A stretch of 64,000 nucleotides of DNA from Devosia sp. A8/3-2 (GTDB taxonomy: Bacteria; Pseudomonadota; Alphaproteobacteria; Rhizobiales; Devosiaceae): assembly GCA_025452255.1 (NCBI GenBank), contig CP104974.1:2458156-2522155 (forward strand). Reading direction: 5' to 3'. Within the stretch, counting starts at the first letter, position 1; each line of letters begins with the position of its first letter. Below, one piece after another: positions 26,143 to 37,832 of this stretch. The translations under genes were made by a program, and so were the position numbers. Under the pieces are notes generated by a model. The model was not told where the DNA came from, did no database searches, and was given only the letters and a program-made list of their open reading frames with translations.

Positions 26143-26697
26143 TCACGTCAATGCTAACAGTATGCTCACAGATTCCAGTGCCCGGCCGAGCGCTTTCACC
26201 TCAGCCAGCGACGAGCAGAAGACAAGCGGCAATCCGGTCTGCTCGGCGAAGCCGTGATAGCGGCCGACGCTATTCCGCGTCTTCCAGATCCAGTTGATCA
26301 TTTCCCATTTGACGCTGTCGCGATTGCCGGAAAGATTGCCGGCTCGCTCCTTTTCCAGCAGCGTCCGCCGGAAATAGCGGCTGAAGCGGCGCAGATAATG
26401 GCCGTCCACGACGATGATTCCGGTGGCCCGGGCAAAGCGTTGCGGCATGAGCCCGGAGTAATTGCCCTCCATAACCCAGCCCGGCTTAAGGATCGCAGCG
26501 TCATGCAGCGCGTGGAACTCGAGCGTCTGGCCGCACCTGCCAATCGGTATTGGGCAAGTGACGGAGCTGGTCGAGATGGACAGCGGGTACGCCAAGTTTT
26601 TGCCGATGGCGACGGCCAGCGTCGATTTTCCGGCATTGGTCGGCCCCATGATGACGATGCGGCGGCCGAAGGCTTCAAGTGGTTGAAAGGTCTGCAT
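26143..26697 (-). CDS. P-loop kinase-like protein (FlaR/adenylate kinase-like)
   Basis: About 184 residues with Walker A IVIMGPTNAGKSTLA near the start, ILKPGWVMEGNYSG, and a lid-like ARATGIIVVDGHYLRRFSRY followed by basic residues. This matches small AAA/adenylate-kinase-like proteins once called 'DNA topology modulation protein FlaR-like'. A short internal stretch (26545-26610) is out of frame in the text: restoring a C in TCCCATC and removing a T in GACGCTCGAG gives LDQLRHLPNTDW, a family motif. The start at 26697 (MQTFQPLEAFG) was chosen for domain fit. Confidence 0.7.
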   Translation of the reverse strand: MQTFQPLEAFGRRIVIMGPTNAGKSTLAVAIGKNLAYPLSISTSSVTCPIPIGRCGQTLEFHALHDAAILKPGWVMEGNYSGLMPQRFARATGIIVVDGHYLRRFSRYFRRTLLEKERAGNLSGNRDSVKWEMINWIWKTRNSVGRYHGFAEQTGLPLVFCSSLAEVKALGRALESVSILLALT

Positions 26698-26830
26698 TTT
26701 CAGTTCCGATATATGGCTTGATGGGATCGGGGTGGAAAAGCGAAGAAGGGCAGGCGAACTCCTCGTTGGAGAGACAAAAATCCCCGCCGTAGCGGGATTT
26801 GGTGGTTGATTGTAAGCGGGGATAGCAGGC

Positions 26831-28011
26831 CTATTCGGGCTGCACATCCTTGCCGGTATAGACTTCGTCGACCCAGAACTGGTCGCGGCGATCGAAGCCG
26901 TTGAACGGGGTCAGCGAGGCCCGGGTATAGGCACCCATCAGGCCGAACTCGATCCAGTCGTCCTCATCGATATCGGCCGGCAGGGTGAACACCGGGGCAG
27001 CACGTCATAGCTGTCGCAGGTGGGGCCCCAGATGGTGAATTCGGAGAATTCGGCGTCATTGTCATGCACCCGCGCACCGCGCCACACCCGCACGGGCGGG
27101 GTGAAATGCATGAACTTGACTTCCATCAGGCTGCCATAGGCGCCGTCATTGACGTAGACCGACTGGCCACCGCGCTGATGCTTGACGCGCAGCAGCAGCG
27201 AGGTCGACGACGTCACCAGCGCCCGGCCGGGCTCGATGATCAGCTCAGGCTTGTTCTTCTCGCCGAAATGGTCGTTGACCGCCGTCGAGATGGTCTCGAA
27301 ATAATAGTCCATCGGCGGCGCTTCGCTGGTCGGGTAGGGGGCCGGATAGCCGCCGCCGATATTGAGTCGCTTGAGCTCGATATTGCTTTCCTCGACGATG
27401 CGAGAGGCAGCCGCAATGTGGCGCTCATAGGCATAGGCGTCTTCGCACTGGCTGCCGACATGGAAGCACAGGCTGGGCGTATAGCCCATCTGGTCGACCA
27501 TGGTGACGATTTCTGCCGCGCCCTGTTCCATGACGCCGAATTTGATGCCGAAATCATAGGATTTGAGCGCCTTGCCGGCCTTGAAGCGGGTGGTCACCTC
27601 GACGTCGCGCGAAGGCGAAACAACGGCCGCCAGCTGGTCGAGCTGCTGGGGGTGGTCGATGGTGAAGGAGCGGACGCCGAACTCTTCATAGGCGCGAGCG
27701 ATCTCGCGCTTGTTCTTGATTGGGTTGTTGTAATGCATCACTGCGCCGGGCGCATGATCGCGCACCAGTTCCATTTCGGTGTTGGAAGCGACGTCGAACG
27801 CCTTCAAACCTTCGCGATGGAGCTGGGCGATGATGTGCGGGGAAGGGTTGCACTTGACCGCATAGGTCAACAGCCCGTCAAAGCCCTTCTTGAACACCTT
27901 TGTGGCCTTGTGCAGCTCACGCTCGGAAAACAGGAAAGCCGGGAAATCCGGGGCTTCCGCCGCGATCAGTGCGGAGGTATTCGGGTAAACCTGCTTCGGC
28001 TCAGTGGTCAT
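26831..28011 (-). CDS. Ornithine/lysine decarboxylase, PLP fold type III
   Basis: About 393 residues, starting MTTEPKQVYPNTSALIAAEA. The PLP lysine lies in LLTYAVKCNPSP; the barrel shows FHVGSQCEDAYAY, NIGGGYPAPYPTSEAP and LIIEPGRALVTSS; the C-terminal domain has GPTCDSYDVL with the catalytic cysteine. These are features of eukaryote-like ornithine decarboxylases common in alphaproteobacteria, making putrescine or cadaverine for polyamine synthesis. A base is missing near 27000 in a C-run, shifting the last 50 residues; corrected text ends VDEVYTGKDVQPE. Confidence 0.88.
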
Positions 28012-28207
28012 GGACGACTTGCCTTTCGGGGCTGGAGAAATGCGGAAAACGAGCGCTGCATATAGGGCCGTGTGCCCCCTCACGCAAACGTTTATTTGGC
28101 CCGAATTGCGACGGGGGCGTGACGCCTTTTTCGTGACAGAATCCGGGCGTTTGCCTTGCCCCGCGCGGGGCCACAATAGGCAAACGCGGTGACCGGAGGT
28201 TGGTTCG

Positions 28208-29682
<1,475 letters not shown>

Positions 29683-29686
<4 letters not shown>

Positions 29687-30249
29687 TCGAGGCTGATCTC
29701 GGGGACGTCCATCTGCGCCAGAGTGTTGATCGCGCTCTGGCGCCGCTCCTTGAGGCCGGCGAGCAGGGCCCCGGCGCCGTCTTCGCCATAGCCGCGCCGG
29801 CTGATGGCGTAGAGCACCGTGCCATTCTCGAGCGGGGCATAGCGATAGGCGTTCCACTCGACAATCATGGTGCCGCTGCTCGAATCGCTGAGCAGGAAAT
29901 CGAGGATGATTTCGCCGGTCTGCTCGTTTCGGATGATGTCATAATTGATCACCGGATCGCTGCCCTTGCGCCGGTCAAGGCTCTGCACCATGGCCGCGGC
30001 CGCCGCTGCCGGTGTGGTGCCATTGGTCAGTACGTCGATCATGAACATGTCTTCGAATTGCTCGACGGTCTGGCCGGCCGGCACATATTCTTGCTTGAAA
30101 TAGGTCTCGTCGGGATGGCTGGTCCGAGCCGGGGCAAATTCGACATTCTCGAAGATGATCGGGCCCGGCGCTCCGATGGCATCGGTCTGGGCGCTCGCGG
30201 GGAACGCCATGGCGGCGAGGAGCAGGAATGCGGTAACGAAACGATGCAT
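29683..30249 (-). CDS. Unknown secreted protein, 188 residues
   Basis: Intact. A clear signal peptide ([21 protein letters not shown]) precedes a mature domain with no motif I recognise: [40 protein letters not shown], a hydrophilic [20 protein letters not shown] strand pair, [14 protein letters not shown]. The alternation of strands suggests a small beta-rich periplasmic domain. The gene is convergent with the Do protease and divergent from rarA. Function cannot be assigned. Confidence 0.75.
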
Positions 30250-30378
30250 GAAACATCCTCGAATTGTGGTCGAGCATTAATGCTGACAAAACGGGACATT
30301 GGCAATTCGCTGCCGGTTTGTCTTGCTCTGCGCCGCCGCCCTATCTTACGCAGAGCCCTCCACAGAGATTGATCAGGT

Positions 30379-31692
30379 ATGGCTGACCTTTTCGCCGCAG
30401 ACCCCAGTGAAACCGACCGCGCGCGTCCGCTCGCCGATCAGTTGCGGCCGCGCTCGCTCGATGAGGTGATCGGCCAGAGCCATCTGCTCGGTCCCGAAGG
30501 CACGTTGCGGCGCATGATTGCCTCGGGGCGACTGGGTTCGCTCATTCTGTGGGGGCCTCCGGGCACCGGCAAGACCACCGTGGCGCGACTGCTGGCCGAC
30601 CAGATCGGCTATACGTTCGAGCAGATTTCGGCGGTGTTCTCGGGCGTTGCCGATCTCAAGAAGGTGTTCGAGAAGGCGCGTTTCGAGCGGCTGTCCGGCC
30701 ATCGCACGCTCTTGTTTGTCGACGAAATCCACCGCTTCAACCGGGCGCAGCAGGATGGTTTTCTGCCGGTGATGGAAGACGGCACGGTGGTGCTGGTGGG
30801 GGCGACCACCGAAAACCCGTCTTTTGAGCTGAACGCGGCTTTGCTGTCGCGCAGTCAGGTGTTGCGGTTCGAGTCGCTGTCGCTGGACGATCTGGAAAAG
30901 CTGGTGACGCGCGCTGAGGAGCTAACCGGCGCAGCGCTGCCGCTTGAGCCCGAAGCGCGCCATACGCTGCTGACGCTGGCCGATGGCGACGGGCGGGCGC
31001 TGCTGGGGCTGGTCGAGGAAGTGCTGGCGTCGGCCAAGGAAGGCGAGGTGCTCGACGCGGCCACCATGCTGACCGTGATCCAGCGCCGCGCGCCGATCTA
31101 TGACAAGGCGCAGGACGGGCACTACAATCTGATTTCGGCGCTGCACAAGACAGTGCGTGGTTCCGACCCCGACGCGGCGCTCTACTATTTTGCCCGCATG
31201 CTCGACGCAGGCGAAGATCCGCTGTTTCTCGCCCGGCGGCTGATCCGTATGGCCGTGGAAGATATCGGCCCGGCCGACCCGCAGGCTCTGCCGCAGGCGG
31301 TTGCCGGGCGCGATGCCTACCAGATGCTGGGATCGCCCGAGGGTGAGCTGGCGCTCGCGCAGGTGGTCGTCTATCTGGCGCTGGCGCCGAAATCCAACGC
31401 CGTCTACACCGCCTTCAAGGGCGCCACATCGATTGCCAAATCAACCGGCTCGCCGACCCCGCCCATGGTCATTCTCAATGCGCCGACCAAGCTGATGAAG
31501 ACGTCGGGCTATGGCGACGGCTATATCTATGACCACGACACGCCCGAGGCCTTCTCGGGCCGAGAATATTTCCCGGAAAAGATCGGCCGGCAGAAATTCT
31601 ACGAGCCCGTCGAGCGTGGCTTCGAGCGCGACCTGCGCAAACGGCTCGAGTATTTCGAGCGCTTGCGGGCGGAAAAGCAGCGCGAGGAATAG
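30379..31692 (+). CDS. rarA: Replication-associated recombination protein A (RarA/MgsA)
   Basis: Intact AAA+ ATPase, 437 residues. RPRSLDEVIGQSHLLGPEG, Walker A LWGPPGTGKTTVARLLAD, Walker B LLFVDEIHRFNRAQQDGFLP, sensor GATTENPSFELNAALLSR, and the C-terminal tetramerisation region with GATSIAKSTGSPTPPM-like text. It acts at stalled replication forks. It starts the rarA-crcB-pseudouridine synthase-HAD-ATP12 run, with crcB 9 bases downstream. Confidence 0.95.
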   Translation: MADLFAADPSETDRARPLADQLRPRSLDEVIGQSHLLGPEGTLRRMIASGRLGSLILWGPPGTGKTTVARLLADQIGYTFEQISAVFSGVADLKKVFEKARFERLSGHRTLLFVDEIHRFNRAQQDGFLPVMEDGTVVLVGATTENPSFELNAALLSRSQVLRFESLSLDDLEKLVTRAEELTGAALPLEPEARHTLLTLADGDGRALLGLVEEVLASAKEGEVLDAATMLTVIQRRAPIYDKAQDGHYNLISALHKTVRGSDPDAALYYFARMLDAGEDPLFLARRLIRMAVEDIGPADPQALPQAVAGRDAYQMLGSPEGELALAQVVVYLALAPKSNAVYTAFKGATSIAKSTGSPTPPMVILNAPTKLMKTSGYGDGYIYDHDTPEAFSGREYFPEKIGRQKFYEPVERGFERDLRKRLEYFERLRAEKQREE

Positions 31693-31701
31693 GGCGGCAT
31701 C

Positions 31702-32085
31702 ATGCAGAATTTCCTCCTCGTCGGCATCGGCGGCGCAATTGGCGCCATGGCGCGCTATGGCGCGTCGCTCGCTGTTGGCCGCGTCTGGCCGTATGCTTTT
31801 CCGCTCGGCACGATGCTGATCAATATCCTTGGCTCCATCGCCATGGGTCTCTTCATCGGCCTGCTGGCCCGCACCTTGCCGCCCCAGGCGCCGGAGGCGC
31901 GGCTGTTCGTGGCAGTCGGCGTATTGGGCGGTTTCACGACGTTTTCCTCCTTTTCGCTCGATACTATCGTGCTGATAGAGCGCGGCGAAATGGTACAAGC
32001 TGGCTTCTATGTGCTGTTGTCGGTTGTGGTTTGTCTCATTGGCCTTTATCTCGGGCTTTTGGTGACCAGAGGCAGCCCGGCATGA
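31702..32085 (+). CDS. crcB: Fluoride exporter CrcB/Fluc
   Basis: Intact, 127 residues, four transmembrane helices. Signature GGAIGAMARYGASL, PLGTMLINILGSIAMGLFIG, GVLGGFTTFSSFSLDTI. Dual-topology dimeric F- channel of the inner membrane. No fluoride riboswitch is seen; the gene follows rarA directly. Its TGA overlaps the next ATG. Confidence 0.95.
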   Translation: MQNFLLVGIGGAIGAMARYGASLAVGRVWPYAFPLGTMLINILGSIAMGLFIGLLARTLPPQAPEARLFVAVGVLGGFTTFSSFSLDTIVLIERGEMVQAGFYVLLSVVVCLIGLYLGLLVTRGSPA

Positions 32086-33072
32086 GTGCGGTACAACAGC
32101 GGCAGGTAAGCAGCGACGAAGACGGGATGCGTCTCGATCGCTGGTTCGCACAGAATTTTCCGCAGCTCGGTTTCGGGCGGCTGCAAAAGCTCATTCGCAA
32201 TGGCGAAGTGCGCGTCGACAAGGGCCGCGTGCAGACCAGCACGCGCCTTGCGGCGGGGCAGACCGTGCGCATTCCGCCTATCGATGATGCCAACACGTCC
32301 ACCAAGCCGGTGCGCGTCAATTCAGGCGATGCGCAGTTCCTGCGCGATATCATCCTCTATGAAGACGAAGACATCTACGTCTTCAACAAGCCCCATGGCC
32401 CGGCCGTGCAGGGCGGTAGCGGCACGTTCCGCCATCTCGATGGCATGCTGAAAAGCCTGCCCAACAAGCTGGGCGAGGCGCCGCGCCCGGTGCATAGGCT
32501 GGATCGGGATACATCCGGGTGTCTGGTGGTTGCCAAGACGCAGGCTGCGGCCAGCCATTTTGGCGAAGTGTTCCGCTCGCGTTCGGCCCGCAAGATCTAT
32601 TGGGCTGTCGTGGCGGGCAATCCCAACCCGCGCCGGGCAGAAATTTCGTGTTTCCTGTCCAAGCAGTCTACGACCGATGGCGAGCAGATGGTCGTGGTCA
32701 AGAACGGCACGCCGGGCGCCCAGCACTCGATGAGCTATTATTCGACCACCGACACGGCCAGCCGCCGTTTCTGCCCGGGTCACGCTCAAGCCGGTGACCG
32801 GCCGCACGCACCAATTGCGCGTGCATATGGCCCAGCTCGGCACGCCGATCATTGGCGATCCGCGCTATTTCAATATCGAGAATTGGCAGGGCGCGCCCGG
32901 CCCGGGCGAAGGCTTGCAGCTGCATGCCCGCCGCATTGCCCTGCCGCTGCGCAATGGCAAGCGGCTGGATGTTTCCGCGCCCCTGCCGCCGCATATGCGC
33001 GAGAGCTTTGACGCCCCGGGGTTTGATCCCGACCGGTTCGATGTCAGCAAGGACCCGGAGGACGGCGCATGA
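32082..33072 (+). CDS. RluC/RluD-family 23S rRNA pseudouridine synthase
   Basis: About 330 residues. N-terminal S4 domain (GMRLDRWFAQNFPQLGFGRL, then NGEVRVDKGRV), catalytic PVHRLDRDTSGCLVVAKTQA with the essential Asp, and C-terminal VTGRTHQLRVHMAQLGTPII, GDPRYF. T inserted at 32772 (TTCGCC read as TTCTGCC) breaks the frame. RluC-like because of the S4 domain and context; the exact uridine target is not certain. Overlaps both neighbours (ATGA). Confidence 0.9.
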
Positions 33073-33730
33073 CGCTTGTCATGTTCGACATGGACGGCAC
33101 GCTGATCGATACGCAGGCGCTGATCACCGAGCATATGGCGACGACCTTTGTCGGCGCGGGGCTTGATGCGCCGAGCCCGGCCGCGTCGCGCCGCGTTATC
33201 GGGCTATCGCTGCCGGTGGCCCCGGCGCGGCTGGCCCATACGGACGATCCGGTGCTGATCGACAAGCTGGTCGAGGACTATCGGAGCCATTACCGGGCTT
33301 CTGTGCTGACCCATAGTGACCGCGAAGGGCTGTTTCCCGGGGCGCTGGAGGCGCTACAGCGCCTGCGGCAGTGGGATGGCATGCGATTGGGCATTGCGAC
33401 GGGCAAGGGCCTCAACGGCGTTCACCGCATCACTGGCAACCACAATATCGCTGATTATTTCGTCACCTTGCAGACGCTGGACCATAATCCGTCCAAGCCG
33501 CATCCGGGCATGTTGCTGCGCGCGATGGCCGAAACCGGGCGCTGCCGCATGAGACGGTGATGATTGGCGATACGACATTCGATATCGAAATGGGCAAGGC
33601 GGCGGGCGCTCGGGCCATTGGCGTGACTCAGGGCTATCATGAACCGGCCGAACTGATTGCGGCCGGGGCCGATGTCATGATCGACCGGTTTGACGAGCTT
33701 GATGCGGCGATCCGCAAGGTATTGGAGTAG
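33069..33730 (+). CDS. HAD-superfamily phosphatase (Gph-like)
   Basis: About 220 residues. Motif I VMFDMDGTLIDTQ with the nucleophile Asp, motif II GIATGKG, motif III Lys in NPSKPHPG, and motif IV MIGDTTFDIEMGKAAGARAI. A slip lies near 33541 just before HETVMIGD. The small alpha-helical cap (C1) suggests a phosphoglycolate phosphatase-like enzyme of subclass IA. It overlaps the pseudouridine synthase stop by four bases. Confidence 0.88.
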
Positions 33731-33733
33731 ACC

Positions 33734-34512
33734 ATGCGCGACCAGCTGGAAGACGCCCACAAGCATATCGATGACGGCTATGGCCGGGCGCAGCATGCCA
33801 ATCGGGTGGAACTGCCCAAGCGGTTCTACAAGGATGTTGGCGTAGCGCCGGTTGATGGCGGCTTTGTCGTGACGCTGGATGGGCGGCAGGTGCGGACGCC
33901 GGGCAAGAAAATCCCCGTTGTCGTGCCAGCCTCTGCCATTGCGACCACCATGGCCGAAGAATGGGCGGCGCAGGGCGAGTTCATCAATCCGGCGACCATG
34001 CCCATGGTCAGATTGATCAATTCGGCGGTGGAGAGCGGGGATGAGACCATTCCGGCGTTCCGCAAAGAGGTGATCAAATTTGCCGCGAGCGATCTGATGC
34101 TCTATCGCGCCGATGCGCCGCAGGAATTGGTCAGCGAGCAGGAATTGGTGTGGGACAAGGCGCTGGTCAAGCTGGCGCGGCATTTCGGCGTACGCTTCCA
34201 ACCCACGATCGGGATCATCCATCAGGCCCAACCGCAGGCGAGCCTCGACCGGTTGGCCGAGACGTTGGACGGCGAAAACCTCTTTGTTCTCACCGCGCTA
34301 GTCAACGTGACCGGGCTCACCGGGTCGGGGCTGCTGGCCATCGGGCTATGGCACCGGCTGTTTACTGCCGACGAGGTGTGGCAGGCAGCGCATGTCGATG
34401 AGGATTATCAGATTGGCCTATGGGGCCGGACGAGGAAGCGGCCGCGCGCCGGGCGCAACGGCGCGTCGAGTTCGACACGGCCGTAGCCGTGCTGGATGCG
34501 TTGCGGGCTTAG
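33734..34512 (+). CDS. ATP12-family F1 ATP synthase assembly chaperone
   Basis: About 259 residues. LPKRFYKDVGVAPVDGGFVV, LDGRQVRTPGKKIPVVVPA, AEEWAAQGEFINPATMPMVR, SDLMLYRADAPQELVSEQE, VWDKALVKLARHFGVRF. This matches the ATP12 (F1 alpha-subunit chaperone) family found in alphaproteobacteria and mitochondria. One C is missing near 34432 (GGGGCCCGG read as GGGGCCGG); the corrected end is AVAVLDALRA with TAG at 34510-34512. It converges with the next gene, overlapping by 4 bases. Confidence 0.9.
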
Positions 34513-34862
34513 ATAGCTCGGGGCTCGCCGACCACTTCGGCCCCATGCAGCGCGATAATTTCGGCTATTTCTGCCCCTTCCTCACCCTCCAGCGGGCACA
34601 CAAGGGCCGCGCCTGCTTCAATAGCTCGGTCGACCACCAAGGCCCGGCGGCTGGCTATTGCGATTGGCGCCGCGATCCCCGCATCGATTAACGCCTCGAT
34701 TGCCGGAACAATGCAGTCCAGTTCCCGCTGAACGCTGGCCGTGTCCTCGCTCGCCACTTCGATGATTTCGGCCCCCGCCAATGCAGCTCTGGCGCGTGAC
34801 ACGATATCGGCGCCTGTGACGACACGGGCAATGCGGGGCGGTCTGTATGCGGAAGCGGCCAT
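34509..34862 (-). CDS. Unknown 117-residue protein, last gene of the sulfate operon
   Basis: Intact. It starts 10 bases after the cysW stop, where cysA normally lies, so it is probably cotranscribed with sbp-cysTW. No Walker motifs are present, so it is not an ATPase. Visible segments: PRIARVVTGADIVSRARAAL, ELDCIVPAIEALIDAGI, PIAIASRRALVVDRAIEAGA, LVCPLEGEEGAEIAEIIALH. The alternating helix/strand pattern suggests a small Rossmann-like domain. One cysteine follows LVVDRAIEAGAA. I do not recognise a family. Confidence 0.65.
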   Translation of the reverse strand: MAASAYRPPRIARVVTGADIVSRARAALAGAEIIEVASEDTASVQRELDCIVPAIEALIDAGIAAPIAIASRRALVVDRAIEAGAALVCPLEGEEGAEIAEIIALHGAEVVGEPRAI

Positions 34863-34871
34863 GTCTGGAGC

Positions 34872-35705
34872 CTAGCCGCGCACCGCCATCATTGCCAGCC
34901 GCGAGATTCCAGCGTGGATTTCAAAATCAGCGTCACCACGGCGATCAGGGCGAGCGTCGATGAGGCGGCGAAGGCGCCGGTGACGTTGAAATCGTTGAAC
35001 AGCTGGGTGATCTGCAGGGGCAGGGTGTTGGTCTGGCCGCGGATGGAGCCGGAGACGACCGAGACGGCGCCGAATTCTGCCCATCACCCGGGCATTGGTG
35101 AGCACCGCGCCATAGAGAATGGCCCAGCGGATATTGGGCAGGGTGACGAAGCGGAACATCTGCCAGCCATTGGCGCCCAGCGAAAGGGCGGCTTCCTCGT
35201 CCTCCGTGCCTTGCTGCTGCATGAGCGGGATGAGCTCGCGGGCCACGAAGGGCGCGGTGACGAAGAGGCTGACCAGAATAATCGCCGCAACGGTAAACAT
35301 GAGCTGGACGCCCATGCCTTGCAGCACCGGCCCGAGCAGGCCCCGGCCGCCATAGAGGAAGAGATAGACCACGCCCGCGACGATGGGGCTGACCGAGGCG
35401 GGCAGCTCGACAATGGTGATGATCAACTGGCGCCCGCGAAAGCGGAAGCGGGTGACCAGCCAGAGCGACGCAAATGCCGATGACGATGTTGATCGGCACG
35501 ACGATGACCGCCGTGAGTACGGTGAGGCCGATGGCGTGCAAGGTGGTGCGCTCAAGGATATTGGCTAAATAGACGCCGACACCTTCGCGCAGGGCATAGG
35601 CGAAGATGAGCGCGACCGGGACCACCGGGATCAGCGCCGAGAGCACAATTGCGAGGGCGATCAGGGTGATTTCGGCGGGGAGCGGGTGTGGACGCGCACT
35701 GTCAT
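34872..35705 (-). CDS. cysW: Sulfate/thiosulfate ABC permease subunit CysW
   Basis: About 275 residues with six transmembrane helices. After correction: LRFRGRQLIITIVELPASVS-like stretch, PIVAGVVYLFLYGGRGLLG, and the permease EAA loop EEAALSLGANGWQMFRFVTL followed by NARVMGEFGAVSVVSGSIRG, typical of CysW. Indels at 35078 (T in fwd TTCGCC), 35458 (A in CCGCC) and one in the N-terminus near 35690. The ATG at 35705 begins 2 bases after the cysT stop; an alternative in-frame ATG is at 35727. Confidence 0.9.
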
Positions 35706-35707
35706 GG

Positions 35708-36544
35708 TCACGTGCTCCGATCGGCATAGCGCACTTGCCAGGATTGCAGCGCATTGGTGGCGAGCAGGGTGAGGAAGGCGGCAAGAAGGAGGACGAAGGC
35801 GAGCGCCGCTGCGCCTTCATAGTTGAATTCGTCGAGGCGGATGAAAATCAGCAGGGAGACGATTTCGGTGAAGCCGGGCAGATTGCCGGCGATGAAGACG
35901 ACGGCGCCGAATTCGCCCAGCGAGCGGGCGAAGGAGAGCACGCAGCCGGTCATGAAGGCAGGCAGGATGGTGGGCCAGATGACGCGGGCAAAGACTTGCC
36001 AGCCGGTGGCGCCCAGCGTTTTGGCGGCCTCCTCATAGCCGGCCTCCACGTCTTCGAGCACCGGCTGGACGGTGCGGACGACGAAGGGGATGGAGGTGAA
36101 GCTCATGGCCACGATGATGCCGAGCTGGGTGTAATTGACCTTGAACCCATTGGGTCTGAGGAATTGCCCATACCAACCGGTTTGCGCAAACAGCGTCACG
36201 AGGACCGTGCCCGCAACGGCGGTGGGCAGGGCGAAGGGCAGGTCGACCGGGGCGTCAAGCAGGCGCTTGCCGGGGAAGCTGTAGCGGGTGAGCACCCGGG
36301 CGAGCAGCAGGCCGAAAAAGCCGTTGAATACAGTGGCGGCAAGGGCCGAGCTGAAAGTGATGCGATAGGCGGCGAGCGAGCGGTTGGACGCCACGATGCG
36401 CCAGAATTCGGGCCACCCCATGCCGCCCACTTTGAGCAGCATGGCCAGCAGCGGCAGCACGATGATGATCGTCAGATAGAGCATGGAGACGCCCAGCGTC
36501 AGCCCGAAACCGGGGAGCAGATGCTTGCTGCGTCGCGATGCCAT
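35708..36544 (-). CDS. cysT: Sulfate/thiosulfate ABC permease subunit CysT
   Basis: Intact, 278 residues. LGVSMLYLTIIIVLPLLAML, VLTRYSFPGKRLLDAPVDLP, FALPTAVAGTVLVTLFAQTG, EAA loop EEAAKTLGATGWQVFARVIW, ARSLGEFGAVVFIAGNLPG. Six membrane helices. Partner of CysW; together they form the translocation pore. The gap of 69 bases to sbp is larger than the others in the operon. Confidence 0.94.
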   Translation of the reverse strand: MASRRSKHLLPGFGLTLGVSMLYLTIIIVLPLLAMLLKVGGMGWPEFWRIVASNRSLAAYRITFSSALAATVFNGFFGLLLARVLTRYSFPGKRLLDAPVDLPFALPTAVAGTVLVTLFAQTGWYGQFLRPNGFKVNYTQLGIIVAMSFTSIPFVVRTVQPVLEDVEAGYEEAAKTLGATGWQVFARVIWPTILPAFMTGCVLSFARSLGEFGAVVFIAGNLPGFTEIVSLLIFIRLDEFNYEGAAALAFVLLLAAFLTLLATNALQSWQVRYADRST

Positions 36545-36613
36545 CTTGGTCCTTCAAATGCTTTTGGCGTGGCACGGGGCCACGCCAGATTTTGTACCGG
36601 TAGGAGGCGGTGC

Positions 36614-37597
36614 CTATTGGTTCAAAAACACCTTATCGAGCAGGCCGCCATCGGCGAAATGTTCTTCGGAAACCTTCTCCCAGCCGCCAAAGGCGTCTTC
36701 GACGGTGACGAGGCGGATGGCGGGAAAGTCGGCGGCGTGGGCGGCAGCGACGGTCTCGTCATTGACCCGATGGAAATTGGCGGCGGCGACTTCCGGCCTT
36801 CGGGGGTGAAGAGGAAATCGAGATAGGCCTTGGCCAGATCGCGGCTGCCGCGGCTATCAACGACCTTGTCGACGATTGCGACGGGGAATTCGGAGAGGAA
36901 GCTGACCGAGGGGATCACCGCGTCATATTTGTCGGCGCCCAGCTGCTTGCGCACGCCGAGCACTTCGGCCTCGAAGGTGACCAGCACATCGCCCAGCTGG
37001 CGCTCGGTGAAGGCGGTGGTGGCAGCGCGGCCGCCGGTTTCAAAGACCGGAACGTTGTTGAACAGCTTGGTGAGGAAAGCCTCGATCTGGGCTTCGTCGC
37101 CCTTATATTCCTCATTCGCCCGAGGCGCGGGCGGCCAGATAGGTGTAGCGGCCATTGCCGGAGGTCTTGGGATTGGGGAAGATCACCTGCACGCCATCGG
37201 CGGCCAGATCGCCCCAGTCCTTGATGGCTTTGGGATTGCCGGCGCGCACCGAGAAAGCCGGGAAGGAATAGAAGGGCGCGGCATTATTGGGGAATTGGGT
37301 GGCCCAATCGGCCGAGACGAAGCCGCCTTCGACGAGCTTTTGGATATCGGTTACCTGATTGAAGGTGACGACGTCAGCCGCCGAGCCTTCGAGCACGGCA
37401 CGGGCCTGCGCGGATGAGCCGGCATGGGACTGGTTGATCGTGACCGTGGCGCCCGTGGCTGCATAGGCGGCGTTTTCCGCCTCGAATAGCTCGCGGGCAA
37501 TGTCATAGGACGCGTTGAGAATGTCGGTGGGCTGGGCGAAGGCCGGGGTCGCGCCGAGGCCGAAGGCCGGGACGGCAGTAGCGAGAAGCTTGTTCAT
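36614..37597 (-). CDS. sbp: Sulfate-binding periplasmic protein (Sbp/CysP)
   Basis: About 327 residues. Signal peptide [21 protein letters not shown], then [20 protein letters not shown], the [20 protein letters not shown] sulfate-binding region, [40 protein letters not shown], and [20 protein letters not shown]. Two slips: near 37120 (after TYLAA) and near 36798 (after LFTPEGR). The corrected end, [10 protein letters not shown], stops at 36614. First gene of the sulfate uptake operon. Confidence 0.92.
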
Positions 37598-37788
37598 GTG
37601 ACGCTGGAACTCCGAGGGCGCGTGTTCATTGGCAGTTTGATGCAATGGAGGCGCTCGTGACGTCAAAGGCTAAAGTCTTGGTTTGGATGAGTAATTTATA
37701 GGGCTGTTCCGCAGGGCAAAGACGTTGCGCGGCTTTGGCTGGCGGCGCGATAACGTTCCGGTTGGGCGGCATCAGGTTGTCAGCAGAC

Positions 37789-37828
37789 ACTTAGCCATTG
37801 CGCTAAGTATATTACCCATGATACTTAG
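37789..37828 (+). promoter_or_regulatory. Candidate ArsR-family operator
   Basis: CTAAGTAT (37803-37810) and ATACTTAG (37821-37828) form a perfect 8-base inverted repeat with a 10-base spacer. A further ACTTAG (37789-37794) makes a second palindrome with CTAAGT. All lie directly before the regulator start at 37833, the expected position for autorepression. Confidence 0.65.
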
Positions 37829-37832
37829 CCTC

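Noticed and set aside
31640..31702. A fluoride riboswitch before crcB
   Set aside because: crcB starts 9 bases after the rarA stop, and the preceding bases are rarA coding sequence, so there is no room for an aptamer.
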